From: Lentzea albidocapillata subsp. violacea
GTDB lineage: Bacteria > Actinomycetota > Actinomycetes > Mycobacteriales > Pseudonocardiaceae
Assembly (NCBI RefSeq): GCF_900100275.1
Contig: NZ_FNET01000004.1
Coordinates: 124,001 to 188,000 of the forward strand
Length of the DNA: 64,000 bases
Reading direction: 5' to 3'
Translations under genes and position numbers: made by a program
Notes under the pieces: generated by a model
Databases searched by the model: none
The model's input: the letters and a program-made list of their open reading frames with translations, nothing else
What the model was told of the DNA's origin: nothing
Shown here: piece by piece, positions 7,569 to 15,679 of the stretch
Layout of the letters: every line of letters begins with the position of its first letter
Numbering within the stretch: position 1 is the first letter of the stretch

Positions 7569-8780
7569 TCAGCACTTCACCCAGTGGTTCGGCGAGGTCT
7601 GCCGGAGGGTGCTGGTGGTGAAGGTGTTCCACAGCCCGAGCGGCTGGTTCGAGCCCAGCGCGTAGGTCTGCCCGAGCGTGACGTAGGCGCGCCCGGCGAC
7701 GGTGTGGGCGTAGTTGCTGGCGGTGACGCACTCGGAGACCGGCGGCGTCGTGGTGGGCGGTGGTCCTCCGGCGCTCAACGCCTTGACCATGTTCACGACG
7801 GCGGCCATCTGCGGGCCGGTCTTCAGCGCGTACTGAGGCGACTGGTAACCCCACCAGTCCCAGCAGCCGCGCGGGTTTCCGGTCATCGTGGTGGCCTGCG
7901 GGTAGAGCACGATCATGTTGTTGGTGTCGGCGTACTCGTTGAGGTACGCCTTGTCCATCAACGCGTTGCCGATCAGCCCGAAGTACTGGTAGCAACCGTG
8001 GAGCGTCACCATCAGCTTGCACGGCCCCGTCTCGCACGACCGTGGCACGTAAGCGAAACCCTCACGGCCCATGCTGATCGACGCCGCGTTGCCGCCGGGC
8101 GCGTAGGCGTTCTGGTCGAACTGGACGAGCTTGCCGGACAACGCCGAGGCGGCCGCGTTCACCGGACCGGCCAGGTGCGCCAGCATCTCCCTGACCACGT
8201 CGGTCTCGCACCTGTTGACGTACGGCGAAGCCGTGGCACCGCAGGCGTTCGGGCCGATCGGGCTGATCCAGGCGTGCCCGGCCGCGGTGGTGTTGTGATA
8301 GGCGACCCGTGCGCCGAAGTCGCGGTAGTAGGTGGCGAGATCGTCGTTCACCACGCGGGCGACGGTGTCGTCCGCGCTGCCGTGGAACAGCCAGACCGGG
8401 TCGCCCGAGAGGTTCCGCGGCGGATCGACGCTGCCCGCCGCCGCCCGGTTCCTGGTCAGCTGCTCCAGTTCGGCCGGTGACTTGCGTGCTTGGAAGGTGT
8501 CCATGCACGCGAACAGCGCGGTGTTCACGTTGTTCTGCGCGCAGTCGTAGGGGCCGGCGGAGAAGATGCCCGCACCCTGGAACACGCTGGAGTACGCGAC
8601 GTGGAGCTGGTTGGCGAGGTAGCCGCCGGACGACACGCCGCTGACGTAGGTACCGGTGATGTCGTACTTGGTGAGCGTGCCGGGCTGCGGTGGCGGGACC
8701 GCCGCGAGCGAGATCGACAGGGATGCCGCGGCCAGGCCGGTGGCCGCCGCGAGTGCCACGAGCGCGTTCCTCAATCGCAT
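7569..8780 (-). CDS. secreted PHB-depolymerase-like serine esterase
   Basis: 403 residues. The ATG at 8778-8780 has GGAGG 8 nt upstream, followed by a Sec signal peptide of about 27 residues. The catalytic alpha/beta-hydrolase carries the lipase-box-like GVSSGG at 48-53 (Ser50 the likely nucleophile), FHGSADDTV with the likely acid, and a late GCWDWWGYQS block. This resembles the fungal/bacterial extracellular polyhydroxybutyrate depolymerase group. A Pro/Thr linker (GGPPPTTTPPVSE) leads to a 55-residue C-terminal domain with Cys at both ends (SECVTASNYAHT to NHWVKC), probably substrate-binding. It may degrade polyester or act as a feruloyl/acetyl esterase. The substrate is not decided by sequence. 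Confidence 0.8.
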   Translation of the reverse strand: MRLRNALVALAAATGLAAASLSISLAAVPPPQPGTLTKYDITGTYVSGVSSGGYLANQLHVAYSSVFQGAGIFSAGPYDCAQNNVNTALFACMDTFQARKSPAELEQLTRNRAAAGSVDPPRNLSGDPVWLFHGSADDTVARVVNDDLATYYRDFGARVAYHNTTAAGHAWISPIGPNACGATASPYVNRCETDVVREMLAHLAGPVNAAASALSGKLVQFDQNAYAPGGNAASISMGREGFAYVPRSCETGPCKLMVTLHGCYQYFGLIGNALMDKAYLNEYADTNNMIVLYPQATTMTGNPRGCWDWWGYQSPQYALKTGPQMAAVVNMVKALSAGGPPPTTTPPVSECVTASNYAHTVAGRAYVTLGQTYALGSNQPLGLWNTFTTSTLRQTSPNHWVKC

Positions 8781-8913
8781 GTGTTCGCCTCCGTCATTGC
8801 AGGCAGGACATGTGATCGAGGTTAGGAGCCGGTAACTGGACGGCACCACGTGTGAGGTCACCACCTCGCGTGCTCGCCAGACGTCGACCCGCACCATTGA
8901 CTAGCTTGGCCTC

Positions 8914-9744
8914 ATGCGGACGTTCAGCCAGGTAGACGTATTCACCGACGAGTTCACGAAGGGCAACGCGCTCGCGGTCGTGCACGACGCGGAAGGCCTG
9001 ACCACCGAACAGATGGCGGCCTTCGCGAACTGGACGAACCTCGCCGAGACGACGTTTCTCCTCCCACCGGAGAACCCCTCCGCCGACTATCGGCTACGGA
9101 TCTTCACGGTGAGCCGCGAGCTGCCGTTCGCGGGCCACCCGACGCTCGGATCGGCCCACGCATGGCTGGCCGCCGGGCAGACCCCGCGCGACCCGGACCG
9201 GCTGGTGCAGGAGTGCGGCGCCGGGCTGGTGGAAGTACGTCGCGACGGCTCGCGGCTGGCGTTCGCCGCCCCTCCGCTCCTGCGCGGCGGGCCGGTCGAG
9301 GACCACGCGGCCCTCGCCGCGGCGCTGGCGATCGCGCCGGAGGAGATCGCCGGCGCGCAGTGGGCCGACAACGGGCCGGGCTGGGTCGCCGTGCTGCTGC
9401 ACTCCGCCTCGGCCGTGCTGGCGCTGCGACCCGACTACCAGCGGTTCGGTGAGTTCACCGGCATCGGGGTGGTCGGGCCGCATCCCGCCGGGGGCGAGGC
9501 GGCGTTCGAGGTGCGGGCGTTCGTCAACGAGGGCGGGCGGTTCGAGGAGGACCCGGTGACGGGCAGCCTCAACGCCTCGATCGCGCAGTGGCTCATCCCG
9601 GCGGGGATCGCCCAGCCGCGCTACGTCGCGGCTCAGGGCACCGCGCTCGGCCGCCGGGGCCGGGTGCACCTCTCGCTGGAGGACGGCGAGATCTGGGTCG
9701 GTGGGGACTCCGTGCTCGGCATCACCGGCCGGGTGATGTGGTGA
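8914..9744 (+). CDS. PhzF-family epimerase/isomerase
   Basis: 276 residues with the two-lobed diaminopimelate-epimerase-like fold of the PhzF family. Diagnostic sites are Glu45 in NLAETTF (the single catalytic acid of PhzF), GHPTLGSAHAW, and EDPVTGSLNASIAQWL near the C-terminus. No phenazine genes are nearby, so this is probably one of the many stand-alone PhzF homologues of unknown small-molecule substrate. It starts 133 bp from the divergent esterase. Confidence 0.9.
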   Translation: MRTFSQVDVFTDEFTKGNALAVVHDAEGLTTEQMAAFANWTNLAETTFLLPPENPSADYRLRIFTVSRELPFAGHPTLGSAHAWLAAGQTPRDPDRLVQECGAGLVEVRRDGSRLAFAAPPLLRGGPVEDHAALAAALAIAPEEIAGAQWADNGPGWVAVLLHSASAVLALRPDYQRFGEFTGIGVVGPHPAGGEAAFEVRAFVNEGGRFEEDPVTGSLNASIAQWLIPAGIAQPRYVAAQGTALGRRGRVHLSLEDGEIWVGGDSVLGITGRVMW

Positions 9745-9904
9745 TGGGTCCTCTGAGGACTGCTTGCCACGCAGACGCACGGTAGTCCTTTGTGGACGGT
9801 TTCGGTGCACTGCGCGTACCCGGCCGATCGCCCTTCGTGTTAGTGGATTTCATTGTCCACGACATCCTTGTGTCCAATAGATTTGAAATGTTTTCATCTC
9901 CCTC

Positions 9905-10675
9905 ATGGACATGGGGACGTACACGCCGCTCGCCGCCTACGCCGTGGCGTTCCTCGGGTCCGTCCTGGGTCTCCTGTCCGCGGAACGGGCGCGGCACGCG
10001 TCCAGGACGACGCGCAACTGGTGGATCGGCGTCGCCGCGGTGTCGATCGGCGGGCTCGGCATCTGGGGCATGCACTTCACCGCGATGCTCGGCACGTGGA
10101 TGGGCGCGAAGGTCTCCTACGACATCCCCATCACGGTGCTGAGCATGATCGTCGCCATCGTGGTCGTCGCCGCCGGACTGTTCCTCGTGCGGCGCTACGG
10201 CATCAACGGCGACACGCGCTTCTGGCCACTCGCCGCGGGCGGGCTCGTCACCGGGCTCGGCGTCGCCGCGATGCACTACACCGGCATGGCCGCGATCGTG
10301 ATCAACGCCGACGTCAGCTACCACCCCGGCCTGGTGGCGCTGTCCGTCCTCATCGCCGTGGTCGCCTCGACCGTCGCGCTGTGGTTCACCCGCAAGGTCA
10401 GCGGCCTGCTCGCCGTCATCGGCGCCGCCGTGGTGATGGGCGTCGCCGTCACGGGCATGCACTACACCGGCATGTACGCCATGAGCATGGCGCACGACCA
10501 CAGCGCGTCGATCGTCGTCGGCAACTCGCAGGAGCTGATCACGTCGTTGATCATCGGCGGGGCCGGTGTCAGCGTGATCATCATCTTCCTGCTCGCCCTC
10601 ACCTCGTCCGACGAGGAGAGCCGCGAGGAGGCCGAGCTGCTCGACCGTGTCATGCGGCGCACCAGCCAGGGCTGA
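9905..10675 (+). CDS. MHYT-domain integral membrane sensor-like protein
   Basis: 256 residues, about seven membrane helices. Three MHYT repeats are visible: GMHFTAM (55-61), AMHYTGM and GMHYTGMYAM. In this family the Met and His residues near the outer membrane face are proposed to bind a metal, probably copper, and sense O2, CO or NO. Here no output domain (GGDEF, EAL, kinase) is attached, and only a short acidic C-terminal tail follows. It converges on the MFS gene with a 3-bp gap. Confidence 0.88.
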   Translation: MDMGTYTPLAAYAVAFLGSVLGLLSAERARHASRTTRNWWIGVAAVSIGGLGIWGMHFTAMLGTWMGAKVSYDIPITVLSMIVAIVVVAAGLFLVRRYGINGDTRFWPLAAGGLVTGLGVAAMHYTGMAAIVINADVSYHPGLVALSVLIAVVASTVALWFTRKVSGLLAVIGAAVVMGVAVTGMHYTGMYAMSMAHDHSASIVVGNSQELITSLIIGGAGVSVIIIFLLALTSSDEESREEAELLDRVMRRTSQG

Positions 10676-10678
10676 GCC

Positions 10679-11869
10679 CTACTGCACCGCCTGAGCCGCG
10701 CGGGGCATCACCGCGAGTCCCGCCAGCGCGCCGCCCGCGGTGACCATGCAGGCGACCACCACGGCGGCGGACAGCGACACCATCTGTGCCAGCAGCGGTC
10801 CCGCCAGCGCGCCGATCAACGTCGCCAATGCCTCGGCGGTCAGGAACACCGCGCTGATCCGGCCGAGTGCGTCGTTCGGCACGGCGCGTTGCAACGCCGT
10901 TTGTGGTGTCACGAGCGTCATCGAACCGAACACGCCGATCGCGACACCGGCGGGCAACGCGACGATCAACGAGGTCGAGCTGAAGAGCACGAGGAACGCC
11001 ACGGCGGTCGCCAGCTGGCTCGCCGCGAGCAGCAACCGCGGCTGCACCCGGTCGACCAGCCGCCGGATCACCACCGCGCCGAGCAGAAACCCGATGCCGA
11101 GTGCGGACACCACGAGCCCGATCTGTTCGCTGCCACCGAGTTGCCGGATGCCGAACGGCACGAGCAACGCGCTGAGCGAGGCGTTCGCCGCTAGGAACAC
11201 CGCCGTCAGCGGCAGCAGTGCCAGCGCGATCGGCAAGTCCCGCAACACCTTCCAGCCGGCGGCGAGGTCGGCGAGCACCCGCTTGCGCACCGCCTGGGCC
11301 GTGGTACGGGTGGTCGCCGCGATCGCGGCCGCCGAGACGAGGTAGCTCGCGACGTCGATCCAGATGAGCGTCTGGAAGCCGGCGAACGTCAGGATCACCG
11401 CGCCCAGTGGCGGCGCGACGAGGCGGACCGTGCCGTCGACGGCCGCGTTCAGCGAGTTCGCGCTGCTCAGGCCACCGCCGGTGCCGACGACGGCCGGGAT
11501 GTGCGCCTGCGCGGCCGGGCGGAACAGCACGGCGCCGGTGCTCTCCGCGACCAGCGCGGCGTAGACCAGCCAGAGCGAGTGCCCGGCCGTCGCGAACAGC
11601 ATCAGCGCGACCGCGGCGGCGCGGAACAGGTCGGCGGTGATCATGACCCGCCTGCGGTCCCAGCGGTCGGCCACCACGCCCGCGAACGGGCCGAGCAGCA
11701 GCGGCGGCAGGTACTCGGCGACCAGGGTGAGACCGGTCGCGAGCAGGGAGCCGGTGAGTGCGTAGACGTGGGCCGGGATCGCGATCACCAGCAGCCACGA
11801 GCCCAGCAGGCTCACCGTTCGTCCGGTCCACAACAGCCGGAAATCGCGGACCTTCAGCGCTTCGAGCAC
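10679..11869 (-). CDS. MFS transporter (EntS/MFS_3-like exporter)
   Basis: 396 residues from a GTG at 11867-11869 beginning VLEALKVRDFRLLWTGRTVS, the usual start of this family. A longer frame to 11959 would run through the divergent promoter. There are twelve helices, with the A-motif variant GVVADRWDRRRVM between helices 2 and 3. These proteins are proton-driven drug or siderophore exporters. It is divergent from an XRE regulator 73 bp away, which is the probable repressor. Confidence 0.85.
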   Translation of the reverse strand: MLEALKVRDFRLLWTGRTVSLLGSWLLVIAIPAHVYALTGSLLATGLTLVAEYLPPLLLGPFAGVVADRWDRRRVMITADLFRAAAVALMLFATAGHSLWLVYAALVAESTGAVLFRPAAQAHIPAVVGTGGGLSSANSLNAAVDGTVRLVAPPLGAVILTFAGFQTLIWIDVASYLVSAAAIAATTRTTAQAVRKRVLADLAAGWKVLRDLPIALALLPLTAVFLAANASLSALLVPFGIRQLGGSEQIGLVVSALGIGFLLGAVVIRRLVDRVQPRLLLAASQLATAVAFLVLFSSTSLIVALPAGVAIGVFGSMTLVTPQTALQRAVPNDALGRISAVFLTAEALATLIGALAGPLLAQMVSLSAAVVVACMVTAGGALAGLAVMPRAAQAVQ

Positions 11870-11942
11870 CGCCCACCCCCAAGGTATAGTCTTGAGAGAA
11901 TAAGAGCGTTGATCGAAGTGTTCTGTCAAGATAGGAGTGGCC
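11870..11942. promoter_or_regulatory. divergent promoter/operator between MFS exporter and XRE regulator
   Basis: A 73-bp AT-richer gap. An inverted pair TCTTGA (11890-11895) and TCAAGA (11926-11931) flanks a region with the -35-like TTGATC (11909-11914). This layout would suit a dimeric XRE repressor controlling both genes. The sites are visible and the regulator assignment is inference. Confidence 0.4.
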
Positions 11943-12383
11943 GTGCCGAACGAGCCCATCGGGCCGAGGCTGCGCGCGCTGCGGCAGGCGTCGGGCCGTA
12001 CCGTCGCCTCGGTCGCCGCCGACGCCGGGCTGTCCGTGCCCTACATCGCGAACCTGGAGAACGGCAGGGGGAACCCGACGACGAACGCGCTGGGCAGGCT
12101 CGCGTCCGCGCTCGGCACCGAGCTGTCGATCGGGTTCTCGTCAGACCAGCCGGCGACGGCAGGCCCGGCGCCGCAGAGCGTGGTGAAGCTGAGCAGGAGC
12201 AAGCGTTTCCGGGCGACCGCCGCCGCTCTCGCCGAGAAGTCGGGTCAGGACCCCCAGGACGTGGCCGCGCGGCTGATCAGCGCGTGCGTCCTGCTCACCG
12301 AGGCGCTCGGGCAGGAGGCGAGCGAACACGACTGGTGGCGGGTGCTCGACGCGCTGGTGCTCATCGCGGAGCACCCGGCGTGA
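11943..12383 (+). CDS. XRE-family helix-turn-helix transcriptional regulator
   Basis: 146 residues from a GTG at 11943 with AGGAG 5 nt upstream. A GTG 6 bp earlier is in frame but would overlap that Shine-Dalgarno. The Cro/CI-type HTH spans about residues 7-62 (LRALRQASGRTVASVAADAG, then YIANLENGRGNPTTNALGRL). The C-terminal 70 residues are helical with no recognised domain and may dimerise. It probably represses itself and the divergent MFS exporter. Its stop abuts the stop of the convergent STAS gene with no gap. Confidence 0.85.
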   Translation: MPNEPIGPRLRALRQASGRTVASVAADAGLSVPYIANLENGRGNPTTNALGRLASALGTELSIGFSSDQPATAGPAPQSVVKLSRSKRFRATAAALAEKSGQDPQDVAARLISACVLLTEALGQEASEHDWWRVLDALVLIAEHPA

Positions 12384-12737
12384 TCACCGATGCGGTCCGG
12401 CACGCAACGCCGCGTCCAGGTCGAGGTACAGGTCGAGGGTCTCGGTCAGCGTGGTGGCCTTCAGCGCGCGCAGCACGCTGCCCCTCGGCGACACCAGGCG
12501 CAACGGAATGCCGCGGTCCTCACCGAGCAGGTGGTACTCCACGAGCACCGAGAGACCGGCCGACGCGAAGAACTCGACGGCGCTGAGGTCCAGCACCACG
12601 GGAAGTCCCGCGCCGAACGCCTCGGAAAGCTTGTCGCGCAACAGTTCCGCGGAGTAGGAGTCGACCTCGCCGTCGGCGCGCAGCACGACCGCGCCGGAGA
12701 GGTTCTCGGACCTGACCTGCAACGGCGTCTCTTCCAC
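12384..12737 (-). CDS. STAS-domain anti-sigma-factor antagonist-like protein
   Basis: 117 residues from a GTG at 12735-12737, one base after the DsbA-like gene stop. It is a single STAS domain: VVLRADGEVDSYSAELL, then VVLDLSAVEFFASAGLSVL. Ser59 sits at the position phosphorylated in SpoIIAA/RsbV proteins, but the residue before it is Ala rather than the usual Asp (FFASAG instead of FxDSxG). No partner kinase or sigma factor lies nearby. Confidence 0.85.
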   Translation of the reverse strand: MEETPLQVRSENLSGAVVLRADGEVDSYSAELLRDKLSEAFGAGLPVVLDLSAVEFFASAGLSVLVEYHLLGEDRGIPLRLVSPRGSVLRALKATTLTETLDLYLDLDAALRAGPHR

Positions 12738-12738
12738 C

Positions 12739-13356
12739 TCACGCCTCCCAGGCCTGCGTCAACGCCCGCCCGAACAGTTCGGCGGGCTGCGCACCGGCCA
12801 CGGCGAGACGTCCGGCGACGACCACGAACGGGACGCCGGAGACCCCGATCTCACGAGCGCGCTGCTCGTCTGCCCGCACCTCGTCGGCGTACATCGCCGG
12901 ATCTTCGAGCACGGCCTTCACGTCCGCCGCGTCGAGCCCGGCCCCGGTGGTGATCTCGGTCAGCGACTCGGGTGTGAACAGCGACCGCGCCTGCCCGAAG
13001 TTGGCGTGCAGCACGGCGTTGAGGACCTCGGCCTGGACGCCGCGCTCCCCCGCCAGGTGCAGCAGCCGGTGCACGTCGAACGTGTTGCCGACCTCGCGGT
13101 CCAGCCGGTACTCAAGGCCTTCGTCGCGCGCGAGCTGCGCGACGGAGTCCTCCATCTCGGCGGCGCGCGGACCGAACTTGGCGGCGAGCATGGCCTGCAC
13201 GGACTCGACGCCCTCCTTGTGCGGATCCAGCTCGAACGCGCGATGCACCACGGTGACCTCGGCGCGGTGCTCGAACCCGGCCAGCGCCTTGTCGAAGCGC
13301 GCCTTGCCGATGTAGCACCACGGACAGATGACGTCAGCCCACAACTCGACCTGCAT
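12739..13356 (-). CDS. DsbA-family FrnE-like thiol oxidoreductase / isomerase
   Basis: 205 residues with thioredoxin-fold motif CPWC at residues 11-14 (VELWADVICPWCYIGKARF) and the later cis-Pro loop GVSGVPFVVV. The long helical insert, no signal peptide, and the spacing mark the cytoplasmic FrnE/2-hydroxychromene-2-carboxylate isomerase branch of DsbA proteins. It is co-transcribed with the STAS gene and divergent from the COG0523 gene. Confidence 0.9.
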   Translation of the reverse strand: MQVELWADVICPWCYIGKARFDKALAGFEHRAEVTVVHRAFELDPHKEGVESVQAMLAAKFGPRAAEMEDSVAQLARDEGLEYRLDREVGNTFDVHRLLHLAGERGVQAEVLNAVLHANFGQARSLFTPESLTEITTGAGLDAADVKAVLEDPAMYADEVRADEQRAREIGVSGVPFVVVAGRLAVAGAQPAELFGRALTQAWEA

Positions 13357-13395
13357 CGTTCGATCATGTCACGCCCGCGCTACCACGTCCGTTCA

Positions 13396-13413
13396 GAAAC
13401 GATAATCGTTGTC
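13396..13413. promoter_or_regulatory. Zur-like palindrome upstream of the COG0523 gene
   Basis: GAAACGATAATCGTTGTC contains the perfect 13-bp palindrome AACGATAATCGTT (13398-13410). Actinobacterial Zur boxes follow the pattern TGaaAacGaTtaTCgTTttCA, and this one matches the core. It lies 17 bp before the start of a COG0523/MRF-like gene, a standard Zur target, so zinc-responsive repression is likely. Confidence 0.75.
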
Positions 13414-13429
13414 ATGTAGGCTGCGGGTC

Positions 13430-14443
13430 ATGGCAGCACGGGTCGTATTGGTAGCCGGGTTCACCCGCCACGACGTGGCCGACGAGCTCTGGCGGGCAGC
13501 ACCGGAATCGTCGCTGGTCAGGCATGATCTCAGCAGCCTGGCCGAGGGAGTGGTGCGGCGCTGGGCGGACGGCCGGCTCACGGTGCTGGAACTCGCGCAC
13601 GGATGCGTCTCGTGCACGTTGCGACTGGACCTCGTGCCGTTGCTCGAAGGGCTCGACGGACGGGTGATCGTGCAGCTCGACCCGATGCTCGAACCGGAGG
13701 CCGTCTGCTTCGCGCTGAGCGAGACCGAGGTGGAGGTCGAGGCCGTGGTGACGGTGATCGACACCGCCACCTGGCTCGACGACGCGACCGGCGCCGACTC
13801 GCTCGCCGACCGCGGCATGCGCGCGGCCGACGGCGACGAGCGGACCGTCGCGCAGGTCGTGGTGGGGCAGGCGGAGTTCGCGGACGCGCTGGTGCTGACC
13901 GGGCCGGGCGACCCGGTGCTCACCGCCGTGCTGGACCGGCTCACGCCCGGCGCGCCACGCCGTCAGTTGGACGCTCTCGACGTCGTCGAGATGCTGGCGG
14001 CGATTCCCGCCGGCGCGCGCCGGGGCGAGATCGACGACGGGTTCGGCTCGCTGCTGTTCGGGCGGCCGGCGCTGGAACCGGCGCACGGCGTGTCCGTCGT
14101 CCACTTCACCGACCGGCGCCCGTTCCACCCCATGCGGTTGCACAACTGCATCGACGTGCTGCTCGACGGCGTGGTTCGGGTGCGCGGCCGGGTGTGGGTG
14201 GCGAGCCAGCCCGACGCGGCGCTGTGGCTGGAGTCCGCGGGCGGCGGGTTGCGCGTGGGCAACCTCGGGCCGTGGGAGGGCGACCGCGACCAGGAGGTCG
14301 TCGTGATCACCAGGTCCGCCGACGCCGCCGGGATCGCCGCGGCGCTGCGGTCGGCCCTGGTCACCGACGAGGAACTCGCGCTGGTCACCGAACTCGACTT
14401 CGCGGACCCGTTCACCGAGTGGCATGAGGAGATGGAACTCTGA
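13430..14443 (+). CDS. COG0523 (CobW/P47K) family protein, MRF-like
   Basis: 337 residues from the ATG at 13430. The usual GxxGxGKT P-loop is replaced by GFTRHDVADEL, and the CxCC metal motif appears as CVSC (Cys59-Cys62, CxxC). These changes are typical of the actinobacterial MRF branch. In mycobacteria MRF recruits the hibernation factor MPY to zinc-starved ribosomes. The CobW C-terminal domain spans about 205-320 (FHPMRLHNCIDVLLDGVVRVRG, ALWLESAGGGLRVG). The Zur-like palindrome directly upstream supports zinc control. The last 32 bp overlap the 3' end of the convergent GT87 gene. A zinc metallochaperone role is the alternative. Confidence 0.8.
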   Translation: MAARVVLVAGFTRHDVADELWRAAPESSLVRHDLSSLAEGVVRRWADGRLTVLELAHGCVSCTLRLDLVPLLEGLDGRVIVQLDPMLEPEAVCFALSETEVEVEAVVTVIDTATWLDDATGADSLADRGMRAADGDERTVAQVVVGQAEFADALVLTGPGDPVLTAVLDRLTPGAPRRQLDALDVVEMLAAIPAGARRGEIDDGFGSLLFGRPALEPAHGVSVVHFTDRRPFHPMRLHNCIDVLLDGVVRVRGRVWVASQPDAALWLESAGGGLRVGNLGPWEGDRDQEVVVITRSADAAGIAAALRSALVTDEELALVTELDFADPFTEWHEEMEL

Positions 14444-15533
14444 CCGCGCGGAACGCCAGCGCTCCCAACGTGATGACCGTCAGCCACACGTAGGTGTCGA
14501 ACTCGTGCAGGCGGGTCACGAACACCAGGAACACGGCGGCGAAGGCGGGCCAGGCGTTGCCGCGCAACGCGAGGAACACCAGCACCGGCACGCACCACAC
14601 CCAATGGTGCAGCCACGAGACCGGTGACGCCAGCAGCCCCGCACCCGCGACGACGAACAGCGCGACGAGGTCGTCGCGGGTCTTCCGGGCCACGAAGAAC
14701 GCGGCGGCCACGACGACCGCGGCAAGCGCCGCCCACAGCAGCGTTTCGACGCCGGGCGCGAGGCCGAAACCGCGCAGAAGGCCCCGGATCGACTGGTTGG
14801 TCGACAGCGACATGTCGCCGATGCGGTCCGGGTTCAGCAGCGAGTGCAGCCAGTACTGCAGCGAATCCCTTGGTGTGATGAGGAATCCCGCGAACGCGAG
14901 ACCGGTGAACGTGGCCACCGTCGTGATCGCCGCCCGCCAGTCGCGCCGGGCGATGAAATAAAGCACGAAGATCGCGGGGGTCAGCTTGATCGCCGCGGCG
15001 ATGCCGATCAGCACGCCCCGCCGGCGCTTGTCCTTCAGCAGCACCACGTCGATCACGACCAGCCCCAGCAGGAACAGGTTGATCTGGCCGTAGCCGTACG
15101 TCGTCCACACCGGGTCCAGCGCCAGCGCGCCGATCGCCGCGAGCAGTCCGGCCGTCCACTTGAGATCGGGACGGACCTTGCCGGCGACCGCGACGCACAC
15201 CGCGGTGAGAGCGACGAAGCCGGACGCGACCACCAGCGGGTTCCGCAGCGCGCCCGGTACCAGGCTCAGGCCGCTGAACAGCATCGCCGCGATCGGCGGG
15301 TAGGTGAAGGGCAGCTGGGGGTCGAGCGGCGGGCCGGTGAACCCGACGTAGAGAGACCGGCCCTCGAGCCAGGCCAGGCCGCCGAGCCGGTACACGTCCA
15401 GGTCGATCGGGTAATGACCGGACCACGTCGCCAGCAGCCACACCAGGGCGGCGAGCCAGAGAGCAACGGCCAGTCGGGAGACAAATCTTCGCGGAACCAG
15501 ATCGGTTTTCCGCGTCAGGGAAGCTGTTGACAC
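14412..15533 (-). CDS. GT87-family polyprenyl-phosphate-mannose-dependent mannosyltransferase-like protein
   Basis: 373 residues with nine to eleven membrane helices. Family marks are HYPIDLDVYRLGG with the catalytic-type Asp in the first outer loop, PFTYPPIAAML, YGQINLFLLGLV, and AAIKLTPAIFVLYF. GT87 enzymes (PimE-like) add alpha-1,2-mannose to lipoglycans or glycolipids on the outer membrane face using polyprenyl-phosphate mannose. The acceptor here is unknown. Its 3' end overlaps the convergent COG0523 gene. Confidence 0.85.
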   Translation of the reverse strand: MSTASLTRKTDLVPRRFVSRLAVALWLAALVWLLATWSGHYPIDLDVYRLGGLAWLEGRSLYVGFTGPPLDPQLPFTYPPIAAMLFSGLSLVPGALRNPLVVASGFVALTAVCVAVAGKVRPDLKWTAGLLAAIGALALDPVWTTYGYGQINLFLLGLVVIDVVLLKDKRRRGVLIGIAAAIKLTPAIFVLYFIARRDWRAAITTVATFTGLAFAGFLITPRDSLQYWLHSLLNPDRIGDMSLSTNQSIRGLLRGFGLAPGVETLLWAALAAVVVAAAFFVARKTRDDLVALFVVAGAGLLASPVSWLHHWVWCVPVLVFLALRGNAWPAFAAVFLVFVTRLHEFDTYVWLTVITLGALAFRAVRVPSPHATR

Positions 15534-15679
15534 CTATTCGAAATTAGCGACGGCGCACGTCGTTCACCTTGCTGAACAACCGGCAGAACCACCGGCAGAA
15601 GTGCTCTTGCCAGCAACGACGAGCGCGCCCGGACGTCTGTCAGAACGGATAATGCGCAGGAACGAAGAGGGGGTGCGCA

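Noticed and set aside
8914..9744. Phenazine biosynthesis cluster suggested by PhzF
   Set aside because: No other phz gene is nearby. PhzF homologues are common stand-alone enzymes.
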